A stretch of DNA of 64,000 bases from Phytophthora quininea (GCA_011947345.1 JAAVTG010000559.1:124001-188000); one strand, 5' to 3'; counted from the stretch's first letter, positions 44,434 to 55,123 are shown. Numbers and translations: made by a program. The notes: generated by a model not told the origin, from the letters alone.

Positions 44434-45159
44434 ATGGATTCAATCGAGTTGGAGCGCTCGCTCTTCCAGGAGAGCGGCGTGTGGTTCTACCAGGTCCCGG
44501 CGGTCCAAGTGTCTAGTCTAGCGCCTCGTGCAGATGCCTGGGACCCTGAGCATCCGTTCCTGACCGGCCAAGTGCGCGTGCTACAGCGTGGAGACGCCTG
44601 TTTCGTCCAGCTCTTCGAGCCTCAAGCAGCCGACTCGGATGTGCCCCCGCGCTCTTCGCGCAGTGCCCCTGCGCATCAACAAGGACGAGCCGCTGGACGT
44701 GTACGTGCTGGACTGTGTGGACTCTTCGCGCTACTTCATGCTACGTGTGGAGGACGAGAGCAGCGGCCGTCGAGCGTTTGTGGGCGTCGGCTTCCCAGAC
44801 CGCGCAATTGCCTTCAACTTCAAGGCCACACTACAAGACTATGCCAAATATGCTCTACGACAGCTAGATGTGCAGTCAGAAGCTGTAGAGACTTCTGAGC
44901 CTTCTCCTAAGAGAGATATGAGTCTGCCAGAAGGCACGACCATCAGAATAAACCTCAAGAAGAACGGGGAAGAAGTGGAGAGCAGACCGAGACGCAGCAG
45001 TGGAGCTAAAAGTCCTCAAGGCAAAGTGCCGCTCATCCCTCCGCCCCTGGAGACTCACCAACGAAAACGGTAAAGGTGCCGACCATTGCACCACCAGAAG
45101 AGACGAAGAGTGCTGCAGCGGTGGATGATGAGGACTGGGGAGACTTTACCTCAGCTTAA
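44434..45159 (+). CDS. NECAP-like endocytic adaptor-binding protein
   Basis: About 242 aa. The PHear domain runs from LFQESGVWFYQVPAVQVSSL through GQVRVLQRGDACFVQLFE, then (after a frame change near 44655) VDSSRYFMLRVEDESSGRRA, VGVGFPDRAIAFNFKATLQD and YAKYALRQ. The C-terminal tail has EGTTIRINLK; one extra C near 45049 joins LIPPP to PGDSPTKTVKVPTIAPPEE and leads to the terminal DDEDWGDFTSA. WGDF fits the WxxF motif by which NECAPs bind the AP-2/GGA ear. It acts in clathrin-mediated traffic. An initiator-like GGTCATTAAAG precedes the ATG. Confidence 0.9.
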
Positions 45160-45223
45160 AGTGACGGCGCAATTTGATACATTGATGGGAGTAAGCACTT
45201 GACTATCAATCCAGTTGCATTGG

Positions 45224-46125
45224 TTACACCTGGGCTGCGTTCTGGTCTTCTGTGTGGAGTTGGATGACTTTATTGGAGCAATTACTTGCACTTGGAGCTT
45301 CTTGGCATGTGGAAGCGCGTGGCGAATTGTTCCAAGAGGCTCTTCTTTGGGCGTCCAAAAACTGGAGGAACTCCCGTGGGTCGGCCATGCTCTCGAAAGT
45401 AAACTTCCAGTCCTGCAGATGCGCGTCCGCGGCGAACGCGTTCATCTCCTCGATGAAATTTACCTGCATCTTCAATGTCCACAGTAGCAAGTGGAAACAG
45501 TCACGGCCCATGGCACCGCTCGCTTCGTGGCTTGGCTCGTTCTCACAGTCGCTCTCCGAGTCTTCGTCAACTGTCAAGTCGATGAAGGCGCTCTCAGGAG
45601 GTGGAGGTGCTGTCTTCTGGCGTTTAGTAGGACTAATAGCGGCACCAGCTTCTTCCTTCAGCTCTAAGGCTGGAAGACGTCCAGCGACTACAGCAGGCTC
45701 GCAGAATGGCTGGTATCGCAGTTACAATCACGACACGCTTGATCGATGACAACGATCGACGCTCGCTACCGCCGCAAGCCACGAACGAGCATTTCACTCG
45801 AGCCCAATCCGGTTCGTTGTCGGCCCCGTCCGCCACAGCTTGCGCAACAAGCTCGATCTCCTCCTCCTCCCAGAACCAGTGGTGCTGCTCTCCAAAACTC
45901 ATTGGGTGTGCGTTGAGTAATTGCTGCAAAACTTGCAGAACGTCTGCGTCGACGCGGACACGACGACTGCTGGTGTGTTTCCGCCCAACTAATGTCGTGG
46001 AGCCCGAAGATGGAAGACTTCAGAGCCTGCGTCGGATACAGCAGCGATGCTCTTGGGTCGCGGCCCAGGCCTATCTCGCACGCCTTGGCCGGCAGCATCT
46101 CTTCTCGACTCCACTTCGTTCGCAT
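45224..46125 (-). CDS. Probable nuclear protein with SANT/Myb-like segment and SUMO-interaction motif
   Basis: About 299 aa from ATG 46125. The frame appears to shift twice (near 45985 and 45725). Segments: SREEMLPAKACEIGLGRDPR, VDADVLQVLQQLLNAHPMSF, a Trp/Glu-rich helix with SANT-like spacing (HWFWEEEEIELVAQAVADG ... DWARVKCSF), a short basic patch (SPTKRQK), and FIDLTVDEDSESDCEN, a strong candidate SIM (hydrophobic core next to an acidic/Ser cluster). The end is helical with CFHLLLWTLKMQVNFIEEM. Family not recognised; a chromatin or DNA-repair role is inference. Confidence 0.55.
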
Positions 46126-46319
46126 CTTTGCTGGGAGAATTCAAGTGTGACGAAAACTATAGTGTCGCCATCTCCCAAAGTCGCAAGTGAGACTCGGCGG
46201 ACGCGTTGTGTCGGTCTTCGGGGACGAGCCGCGCAGCGTTGGCGAAGCTCACAAAGACTGTCCTCTCTTCGGACAGTCGGCTCAGCTTCTTGCCATTAAA
46301 GACGTTGCGAATTGATCCG

Positions 46320-46870
46320 ATGAACGACGGTCAGCTTCAAGGTGAAATTTGAAGGCAAAGGCATCGACAACTACGGCGGTACGTATCAAAAAATGTCTTT
46401 CAGTTCTTCAACGAGCTTCAAATGCTTCACGAGTCTGAAGTCAAAGAATCGGATGTATCGATGTCAGACGTCTTCAGCATCGACTCCAAACAATGAATGT
46501 CAAGATTGATTTCGTGGATCTGGCTGATTCGGAACGAGTTTTTAAGGTTGGGGCAACATGAGACGGGCTGAAGGAGGGCGCAGTAATCAGCAAGAGCCCG
46601 CCGAGCTGGAGGAAAAAGGTAGTAGACTACCACATCGAGACTCAAAGCTCAAGCGATTGCTTCAAAAATCTCTGGGCGGCAATTCTTTAACTGTAGTAGT
46701 TGCTGCTATACCGCCCTCGGGCTACAATGAATCGAGCTTGAGCACACTTGTGTACACTAACCCAAGCCAAGCCCATCAAGGTGAAGAAGAATGGGGATAC
46801 TAACGAGAAGACTATCCGTGAATGTTGAGAAGTTGAATGATAGCTCACCCTAAGGGCTGTAATCCTGAAA
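46320..46870 (+). pseudogene. Decayed kinesin motor-domain fragment, preceded by a HECT-like scrap
   Basis: Reads in pieces: VKIDFVDLADSERVFKVGAT (switch II; family DLAGSER, here Gly to Asp), then TGA in place of Gly, DGLKEGAVISKS, SRLPHRDSKLKRLLQKSLGG, TVVVAAIPPS, SLSTLVYTNPSQA (family LSTLRYADRAK), and in another frame KPIKVKKNGDTNEKTIREC, which matches the kinesin-3 motor end (NEDPNxxxIREL). Upstream, FKVKFEGKGIDNYGG and FFNELQMLHESE resemble the start of a HECT domain. There are several frame changes, stop codons and lost catalytic residues, and no start. It is not a functional motor. The flanks (46126-46319, 46871-46941) hold nothing more. Confidence 0.75.
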
Positions 46871-46941
46871 TGATGGGGTAGATGGAGAAGACTATCGCGA
46901 ATTTGGAGCATGTTAGCAGTCGTGGGAAGAGAAGCAACGCC

Positions 46942-47457
46942 TTACGGAAACGTACGAGCAGGGGGACATAAAACTTGGTAAGCGGATGTTGCGGGTGTTG
47001 ATGTCTTCGTTGTAATCTCCACATAATGGGGTTGGAATCTCAAGTCTAGCTGAGGGCACGGTCTGTCTTCTTCATCGGTACCGCCTTCCAGAGCAACCAG
47101 CGATGTCGTGCTTGTGGTGCTGAAGCTATAAGCTTCACTTTCGTTCTCCTCGTTGTCGTCCATTGTCACCTGAACGTCCTGCACTGCCGCACGCAGACCG
47201 AGACCAGCACGAAGCGTTCGATACAATCCCAATACTTCGCAAACACTGGCTGCAAGACGGTCGACTTGGCGCGATCGAGCGTTCAGAAACTGCACTAGAC
47301 CCAGCACGTGTTGCCGTAGACGACGAATCTCTTGTCGGAGGCGATAGTTCTCAACGATCAGGTCTGCGTAACGACAGGTGAAGATCTGGATGAAGTTGTC
47401 TTGGTCCTCATCGCCGTGGGACGGAGAAGGTTGGTCACTGGTATCATCCTCTGACAT
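46942..47457 (-). CDS. Small coiled-coil protein, unknown
   Basis: 171 aa from ATG 47457. An acidic start (MSEDDTSDQPSPSHGDEDQD) is followed by a Leu/Arg-rich helix (NYRLRQEIRRLRQHVLGLVQ) that looks like a coiled coil, VTMDDNEENESEAY and a Pro/Ser tail. The window's other genes usually continue in exons; I see no splice partner here. It may be a genuine small gene or a fragment of a bZIP-like protein (the leucine spacing is irregular and the basic region is missing). Confidence 0.45.
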   Translation of the reverse strand: MSEDDTSDQPSPSHGDEDQDNFIQIFTCRYADLIVENYRLRQEIRRLRQHVLGLVQFLNARSRQVDRLAASVCEVLGLYRTLRAGLGLRAAVQDVQVTMDDNEENESEAYSFSTTSTTSLVALEGGTDEEDRPCPQLDLRFQPHYVEITTKTSTPATSAYQVLCPPARTFP

Positions 47458-47466
47458 GAGGCTCAA

Positions 47467-47999
47467 GGTGTGGGTTCTTGGTCAATCAAGGTTTCTCCGA
47501 CCCGTCTTCTTATTCAAAGCGATGGGATCGTATTGTCTTGGAGCGGTTGGGTGTTTACTACATCCAAACGGCTAGAGAAAATGGGATTTCGAGCCGAGAC
47601 TAAGATGACATTTTCTGGTGGTGTCAACTTGCTTAGCGCTCTCAGAAGAGCTTCATCTCATCAGCAAAAGATAAGCTCTTAACTCCACCGCCGTAACTTC
47701 ACCGTTGTCGCCTTCGCTTTAGTCAAAAGCACACTTGGATGAAACTCTGGCGTATCTGGGACGTTGTGTTGTTCGTTGGGCAAGAGGTCGGCCACTTTCG
47801 GAATTGCAACGAAAGAATGACTTGGGGCAAGTGGACTCGCCAGGAAGAATTGCATCTTGTCACTGCGTGCGAGATTGCGTTGTGTGCATATCCGTGCCGT
47901 TCCCTTGACACTCTGTAACGTGAGCTCGGAGACTCCGTTCTAGCGTTCTTCCATCGGCTCGATGGGCACAGGAGCAACCCTCGCTCCAAACGGTCCGTC
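47467..47999. other. Intergenic region
   Basis: About 530 bp, AT-richer, between divergent genes. No gene, repeat or clear initiator recognised. Confidence 0.45.
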
Positions 48000-49211
48000 A
48001 TGGTCAAGGTGGGCCAGCTCCGGAAGAAATTCACGACTGCCAAGACCCATGGAAAGGTTATCCCAAGTCTTGACAAGCAAGTGTGCGCAGCGTTGAATCA
48101 GCTTTACCGCGGATGGCAAGTGAACACGAAGCCGGCCCGACCTCGAGCCCAAGCGACCTGGACCACTCAAGAGTTGCAGATCCTCGCCCGCGGCATGGCA
48201 GCAGAAGGCAGCTCGAACGGTGAGGTTTATTCCGTTGAGTTGCTGAGCGCCAATGCTCGTACTTTGGGCTGCAAAAGAGACAAGGACGAAGTGGAAAGCA
48301 CGACAAGACTGCTGATCCTGGCCTACAAGTTTGTTCGAGGTGTGAGTGAGTCGTGGAAAGCGTGGCTACAACTACCAGAGCCTGAGCGACTGAAGCTGGC
48401 TGCTGGTTGCAAGACCAACTTTTCTGGGGTGCTGATGCGAATGATCAATAGTATTCTCCGCGATTTGGACACGTTCTTCATCGCTACACCCGCTCGCAGT
48501 CGTATCCAGCCAGATACTGCTGCTGACCAGGGAATGGAACAGCAAGGAGCAGAGGAACGCGACGATGCAGGTGAAGCTGCCGAGAAGGCAATGCATAATA
48601 GAAGCCTGGAGGTGGTTGGAGAAGAGACCGCTACTTCATGCCAGGCCCATCAACAATGTGAAGACCACGATGTGGCTGGCGAAAAGACCACCACTCCATG
48701 CCAAGGCAGTGACCAATCTGATGACCACGAGATGGATGAAGATAAGACCACCACTCCATTTCAGGACAGGGAACAACGTGATGGCCACGAGATGACTGGA
48801 GAAGAGGCTGCTACTTCATTGCAAGACAAAATACTGCATTGTGACGAACACCAAGCAGTTGAAATGGAGAGCGCTCAACCTGAAGGTGACCACGATCGAC
48901 TGCAACGTTTACTGCTTCGAGGTGTAGGAATGCACTGGGGGTTCCTGGAGGAAGTTAAGCTGACGTATGTGGAAGGCTGCAGCAGCGACTGAAAGCTACT
49001 ATCTGACGCGCTGCTTCGTGCTTCTCGCAATCTCGACCCCGAAGCTGTTCCACACGAAGCGCTGACGTTCTTCGAGCAGTTGCTTGAGGAAAAGGCAGTG
49101 TCAATGAAGAAGTCCATGCAGAGCATGGAGATCCAGAAGAAAGAAGTACTTACGGCTTGGGTGGGCACGTTCAGCGCGGACAACTTGCAGGCAAACACGA
49201 GCGCCAATTAG
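48000..49211 (+). CDS. Unknown protein with 20-aa acidic repeats and an in-frame TGA
   Basis: ATG 48000 opens a basic N-terminal domain (WTTQELQILARGMAAEG has SANT-like spacing), a helical middle (WKAWLQLPEPERLKLAAG) and four 20-aa repeats (GEKTTTPCQGSDQSDDHEMD type) encoded by 60-bp DNA repeats. The frame meets TGA at 48990 and then stays open in the same frame for another 72 codons of protein-like sequence (KLLSDALLRASRNLDPEAVP ... LTFFEQLLEEKAVSMKKSMQ) to TAG at 49209. The product is therefore 330 aa, or 403 aa if the TGA is read through or is an error. Family not recognised. Confidence 0.55.
48621..48860 (+). repeat. 60-bp coding minisatellite, four units
   Basis: Units start at 48621, 48681, 48741 and 48801; each begins GA-(A/T)-(A/G)-AG-(A/G)-C and encodes about 20 acidic residues with ATTSCQ/TTTPCQ/TTTPFQ/AATSLQ cores. 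The exact 60-bp period keeps frame, so copy number can vary without breaking the protein. Confidence 0.85.
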
Positions 49212-49245
49212 TTGAGGCTTTGATGGCGTGCAGTTGAGGTTGCAG

Positions 49246-49947
49246 TTATTCACTTACTTCAAGCCATTCGAAAACGGCTAAAGCGGAAATGTGGAGAATT
49301 ATACCGACGGTGTCGCCTCCATTTTCCTTCATATCCATCGCCTGCTTGGTTAGAAGACTGGTCAATCGCTCTCGTTTTTCCTCGTCAGCCATATTGCGAG
49401 ATGCTTGCTTCATGATCATCGTAACCAACGCTTTTAACTGCTTGCGAGATGACTCCACAGATCGAGTCTGCATCTCACCCATGATGTTGATAATTTCTTG
49501 CTGCGAACGCAGTAACAAATGCTCCGACGAGATGCCACCTTCGACCTCTTCTCTCGCTTGGACGAAAGGCGTATCCACAGCATCTGGCCGTTCCAACTTG
49601 ATCGCTAGTATCTTCAGGGGCAGCTTCAGCGGCTGCAGAAATTTGGTCATTTTCTTGATCCTGATCTCGTGTAGCATTTCCGTCCATACGAACATTGGCA
49701 TCGATAGCAGTTTGACTGTCTTGGTCACTAACGATCTCTTCAGAAGCTCGATCGCCACTCGGCTGCGATCTGTGAGAGATCCATCCAGGCCTGCCAAGAC
49801 CCACAGAATTCCACAACAACCCGATACGTATTGCCACCGGTGTTCGACGCGAACGACCACTAAGCTCCACAAAACGGTGATGCTGCGCCTCCATAATCGC
49901 CTCCGATCAACTGCAGCTCGGACTACTCCATCGTAAGAATTTAGCAA
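49246..49947 (-). CDS. Doubtful gene or relic, helical C-terminus
   Basis: An open minus-strand frame whose last 100 residues are protein-like and helical (QQEIINIMGEMQTRSVESSR, then KQLKALVTMIMKQASRNMAD). The N-terminal part of this frame is not convincing and lacks ATG at its start; a second frame (about 49770-49600) reads DANVRMDGNATRDQDQENDQ, similar in composition to the acidic repeats of the neighbouring gene. Perhaps a broken relative of the 48000 gene. Confidence 0.35.
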   Translation of the reverse strand: MLNSYDGVVRAAVDRRRLWRRSITVLWSLVVVRVEHRWQYVSGCCGILWVLAGLDGSLTDRSRVAIELLKRSLVTKTVKLLSMPMFVWTEMLHEIRIKKMTKFLQPLKLPLKILAIKLERPDAVDTPFVQAREEVEGGISSEHLLLRSQQEIINIMGEMQTRSVESSRKQLKALVTMIMKQASRNMADEEKRERLTSLLTKQAMDMKENGGDTVGIILHISALAVFEWLEVSE

Positions 49948-50040
49948 CGCGACCTGCTGAAGTTGATGCCGCTAGACTTGAGCGACGAGGTGGAGCAGAG
50001 ACCTAGCATTTTTTGCCTGTAGTCACAAACGTTTTCGAAG

Positions 50041-51927
50041 ATGCGGGAATTCTGGTTCAAGTTCGTCCATGCAGCGACTAAGGTGCCACTCGGTCCAGCA
50101 ACTATGGTGGGGTTGTCCGCCGATATCTGTGCCGCTGACTTCCGCAAGGCCGTGGTCGACAAGTGTCCGTTGTCTGTGAAGGCGTCGCAGCTTCTGGTGT
50201 ACGCATCGTCCAACATGGACGCCCCACTCGAACTCACAGCCAGCGTCGAACAAAGCGGCAGGACTTCTGACGATCCGATCGTAGTGGAGGTACTGCTGAG
50301 TCAACACGTAGTCGCTGTTGTCCCACAAGTTGGCTGGAGTGCTGCCGTGCCCCGATCCCAACTAATTGTTTCCCCGGAAGACCCGGTGATTGAGTTACCA
50401 CGCACTCTTGTGAACGAGGCTGGACTAAGTCCTGGTGATACAGAGAAGCTGATGCTGTACCGACGAGCTAAGTTGGTGGATCAATGGCAGCACATGAACG
50501 AGTACGTGGTGCAGAAGTCTAGTCTGGTGTGGATTGTTGGACCTTCGGGCGTTGGGAAATCGTGTACTGCGCTTGCCTTAGCTTGTTCTCTTGAGCCAGC
50601 GCTATGGGACGTTATTTGGATCCACTACTCTCATGAAAAGGAGAGTTTCAATTGCGTGAAGCTACAACAGGCCACCAAGACAGTTCGTGTTGTAGCTTTA
50701 GACCAAATGAATGCAGTGTTGCCAGAGATACTCGAGTCGGCATCTACCGACCGGAACACGATTGTCTTTCTGGATGGATATATCAGAGCGAAGGAAGTGA
50801 TGCGTGTGAAGACCGAGTGCAAATACTGGCACAAGAGCAATATCCAAAAACACCGACTGGTTTGTGTCTGCGCGAGGCGAATGATAGATTTCAGTCTCTT
50901 TGATTATTGCATCCGTAGCAAGCCAGAAGTGAAGACCCAAGTGCTGTTTGAGCTGTTTTTGTGGACATTTGACGAGTACAAGCAGGCGACTCAGCACGAC
51001 GGATTTTACCATTGCGTCAATGTCGTGCTGCCTGTGTATCACGGTAGAACTGGAGTACAATTATCGCAACAAGAGCAACGCGTGGAGAGACTGCAAGATA
51101 AATAATTGGTGGCCGGCGGCAGTGCTCGAGCGATGTTTGGCTTGTCAGTTGATGCTGCTGTTGGTCATTTCGACATGGCTCTTGAACAAGTGCCCAGCAT
51201 GAAAATCTTCACACAAATGATGGGCGAACGGTTACCTGCTGGTCACGAGGCCAATCGCTTGGTGGCCACCTACGACATAGGTTGTTACAACGTCTATGAG
51301 AGCATGATAAGTGGCTATGTTGTGCGGAGACTGGCTGTTCAACTGGGTCCACAAGTACCGGAGTACTTGAAGACGTACACGCTCAATTCTTCCCAAGAAG
51401 ATCATCTTTTCGACGCTTGGTTTTTCGCGCATGTTCGAGCGAGCGGATTAGCAGTGGAGTACCGTCGCAATGGATCGGACAAATTGACTGGCAGATGGGA
51501 ACGCTGCAAAGTTTTGTTCTTCGATCCAGAGGAAGAGGACGCACTTGTTGGTATTCATGATCGGACGTGGTTAATCCCTCAGAAATGGAGCGTCGGTGGC
51601 TACGACGCCGTCTTTATGGATCAAGCGAGGAAGAGCATTCGGTTCGTTCAACTTACCCGAACTCTGCAGCGATCGTTCAATTACTTTTTCTTTGTCGAGT
51701 TCCTGAACAAGCAAAGTTGTTTGGGGTCATTTACTGCGGTTGATGTGTGCTTTGTGGTCCCGAAGGCCAACCTGTCCAACTTCGTGGCGCCTACGAACGA
51801 GCTGGACGTGGCGGACAATATTTTGAGGGCTGCTTCACTTAAAAGATGCACAGCACAAGTTGCTGTTGTGGCGTTAACTATATTCCATGAGAGTCGTCGT
51901 TCATTCTCAACGGTACCGCACCGATGA
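50041..51927 (+). CDS. Crinkler-like (CRN/RHS-type) P-loop protein with an in-frame TAA
   Basis: 629 sense codons if both parts are read together. From ATG 50041: a ubiquitin-like header (FWFKFVHAATKVPLGPATMV), a P-loop NTPase with Walker A GPSGVGKS (VWIVGPSGVGKSCTALALA) and Walker B TIVFLDGY, then a helical region, RVERLQDK, and TAA (51103-51105). The same frame goes on with LVAGGSARAMFG, which matches the conserved 'GGSARxMF' segment of Crinkler effectors, and with a nuclease-like C-terminal part (VEYRRNGSDKLTGRWERCKV ... AVFMDQARKSIRFVQLT). In Crinklers the segment before GGSAR is usually aromatic, so TAA probably replaced a Tyr codon (inference). No LxLFLAK secretion motif seen, so it may be an intracellular ancestor-type protein. 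Confidence 0.7.
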
Positions 51928-52023
51928 TACTGAAGCAACAGACCAATGGGTAGCTGGGTAAATATCAAGTGAGTTCTTACAATTCGAACTGATCGGCCAG
52001 TATACACTTCTCTCTCTCTCGTC

Positions 52024-53514
52024 TTAATCCACCAACACATCCAGAAAGTCGCCAAACGAGTTGAAGAGCGACGAGGCCTCCTCGCTATCGCACACCCGCG
52101 TCAACAGCGAGATACCAGACGCGAGAATCGGGTTCATCTCTTCATCGGACGATGACGAGGATCTTTGGCGCTCGAAAGCTTCCGACGTGAAGATGCGGCC
52201 CACCGGTTTGTCATCTAGAGACTCTTCGTCGTCGTCCAAATACTCAAAGCGAGGAGGATTGTCTTCTCCTTCGAAAACCCCTTCTTCATCGCTCGAGGGA
52301 GCCACGACATGCGTAACACTGTCAATCACCTCGTCCGAAACATCGGCAACAAGGGCCGCCGCATCTCGCAGCTCGTCGAAGGAAGGTAGTACACTGTACG
52401 CCTCCTTCACTACATAAACCACCTTGGTGATCCCCGTCGCTTCACCCACCGATGCTCCAGCTTTTTGTAGTTCTGTCCGTCCAATGACTCATGGAGGAGA
52501 TCCCGACACAGCAACAAGGCGTCGTGGGCTTCTTCGCTGCTCACTGTCTCGTAGATTGACTTCAGCAGGTAGAAGGCATTTTGCGGCCCCAAGACCTTCA
52601 CCAGCATCTTGACCGCTACACGGGTCTCGTTGACACAATCTTCCTCTGAAAAGCAGTCCTCCACTGCCGGTACCAACGTCCGCGCCATGCGGTACGACGG
52701 CACCGCAATAGCATGCGCCAGTACATTCACCGACACATTCCCTGTCGCATCCACGCCTCTCCAGACTGCATTAGATACTGAAGGAGGGATGACGTAGCTC
52801 ACTGTTCTAGCAGAAGCCCCCACTGCTCCAGAGATCGTCGACGCCGTGAATGAAACCGTGGAAACTGCTCCATGAGTGATCCCTCTAGCTACATGGACCC
52901 CCGTGCGAGCTACAGCTCCCGTAGACGCCACCACGGCTGTCGTGGCTAACTGCTGGCTTGTCGTCACTGCTGTATGGATCTTCCTGCCGCTGTAAGTCAC
53001 CACTGAGTGGGGATAGCCACAGCCGTGGAGACCCCTCTGTGCACCATCCTCACTGGCAAAGTAAGCAGTTGGGAGACGACTCCAGGCTTGTGCTCTTCAG
53101 GCTCTGTCTGGTCGTCAAAGAGTTCGGAGCTGGTACTGCTTAAGCTACTGGTGGAGCTGGTGCTGAGTCTTGAGTGCTCTCCAAACAGGTCTGTTTGGTC
53201 TTCTGTTTGGTCGTCTGCTTGGTGAGTCCAGGACTGCGAGATGCTGTTCTTGACGTGAGTGGTGATGGCTCTGGGAGCTGCCACGGCCATCGACGTCGCT
53301 TGGATCGCCGCTTTGCCTGCAAACACGTAGGAAACAGCACCAGATTGGCGGCGGACGAGGCCACGCCCAAACTAATCTGTAGAGCGCTGGATTGGGGCGC
53401 AGAGGGCGCGTCTGGAGGCGAGTCCAGCTCCTCGACGGTCACGATCGTCTGCCGGTCGTCGTCTGAGCTCTCCGTGAAAGCCTCGGCGAGCTGGAACGCG
53501 CCGTCGCCGCTCAT
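52024..53514 (-). CDS. Hydrophobic Val/Ala/Thr-repeat protein, possibly lipid-associated, unknown function
   Basis: About 496 aa from ATG 53514 (the frame further up begins with TTG). Three frame breaks (near 53328, 53002 and 52435) are each bridged by continuing similar sequence. The body has weakly repeated amphipathic segments: FAGKAAIQATSMAVAAPRAI, HRGVSTAVAIPT, VVTYSGRKIHTAVTTSQQLA, TGAVARTGVHVARGITHGAV, ARTVSYVIPPSVSNAVWRGV, then a helical domain with LVKVLGPQNAFYLLKSIYET and an acidic tail (SDEEGVFEGEDNPPRFEYLD). No catalytic motif. Composition resembles proteins that coat membranes or lipid droplets; the family is not recognised. Confidence 0.65.
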
Positions 53515-55123
53515 AGCGCGACCAACTTTGATTTGATCTCCTGTTGGTGCTGAGTTTTGCGTCCCGAACTTTGTTGCGGCTGTTGACAACTGAAGATGAC
53601 GAATGCGACGTGGTTAGGTTCGCACAGAGTATAAGTGAACGATGATCGTCCACTTGATCAGCCGACAGAAACGTGGTTGGAAAGGCAACTCGTACGCGAG
53701 CGTCCTCCTGAGCGCAGACGAATCGAGGCTGGCGTCGTGTCGGAGGCAGCGAGCGAGCCGCAAATTTACAGCACTGCAGCACGGACGCATGTCGTACGAT
53801 CCTACTAGTATATGTGATTTACTGGAGACTTCGACGCTGGGGGCATTACAGAGTCTGCCGCTAGCCGACCCGCAGCGTGTCATGCAGCGCGGTCCGCCGA
53901 GTGCGCCGATCGACGACAGCTGACGCACTTCGACTAAAGCCGCTGCAGGCGATTTGCTGCGCTCTGGCGCATGTTGCGAGGCGTTTCTGGCAGTGGAAAG
54001 CGATCCAAAGGATCGCTTTGCATCGGCATGGTTGCTCTCTAGACCTTTTGCTTCAAGCAAGCTGCTTGTTGTGAAATCGGAGACAGCAATAGGATAGCCC
54101 GGCAAACGTATCGGTCGTGGGAGCATCGTCAATTGGTCTTTCCGACTTGCTGTCGTGTGGCAAGTTTGACTCTGCTGCTTCCTTTCCGTTCACCCTACAA
54201 ACATACTCGAGAGCGCAATCCCGCTCGACTGGAGATGGTGTCGCTCTCAGTCCAGAATCGCTCTGTTTGCGAGGCCCCGAACCTCGAAAATGGTAGGTAA
54301 TTGCAGGTCCATGCAAAGCACTCCGGTGGGTGGAATGAAGACAACGGCGCCAGCAGGCGGTATGTTTTGTGGCGATGCCGCTCGCAAAGCAAAGTTGTTG
54401 CCGTTGAACACCATACACCACAGTTGGTGGTTTTCACGGTTGGCAAGCAAGTATTTCAGCGAGAGATTGCTGAGATGAAGATACGGTACGAAAACGGCGC
54501 CGGCCTATGCACTCCATGGCACATACTGAATCCAAGTGACTCTGTCGACGAGGTTGGAGCCTCACTGAATTTTTGAGAACACGCTGAACCGCGGGTTTTG
54601 CTCGGCTCGCAGCCGGCGACTGCCTCAAACTCTTTAGCATCCCGACGTCCTCAAGGCCAGGACTTTGGCCTCTTGAAATAGCCCCCGCCACGCGGACCGC
54701 TTTCTGAAGCTTGGGCCATTTTGCCTCGACCGTTACACACCACCGTCCTCATCTATGGTTTAGCGCCCTCACCCACGGTTATGCACTGCATCCGTTGATT
54801 GGGTAAAACCTTTTTCCCTCGCCCATCCCCTTTTTCATACCACAAGTGGTCTCTTTCTTGCCTCCGGCTTGTGCTACATCCGTAAATACCTAATGCATTT
54901 TCCTCCAATCACGCAGTTTCCTGATCTTTTCCTCCAATCCTTTCTGGCTATTGATACGACTACTTTTGTGATTCTTTGCCTGCCCACACAACACTCCGGC
55001 CTTCTTCCCAAGCAGTCCCATACAGTCCAGGTCAGCGAGAGTTTCTCTCTTGTCACGAGAGCCACGTTGGGACGGAACGGAGACGCCCCTTGCAAAGGGC
55101 CCGGCGGCTCAAAGGCGACGCTG
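53515..55123. other. 1.6-kb stretch without a supportable gene
   Basis: Several mid-size open frames on both strands show no domain, and the one nearest the transporter (from 54869) is likely its 5' leader. A short hairpin at 53997-54019 is listed separately. Confidence 0.5.
53997..54019. repeat. Short perfect hairpin, 10-bp arms, 3-nt loop
   Basis: AAAGCGATCC-AAA-GGATCGCTTT. Intergenic; role unknown. Confidence 0.8.

Noticed and set aside
53997..54019. Short hairpin as a bacterial-type terminator
   Set aside because: Eukaryotic context with no T-run and no gene end next to it.
53614..54132. 172-codon minus-strand frame
   Set aside because: No domain, Ser/Arg/Cys-rich composition, no splice partner or promoter.
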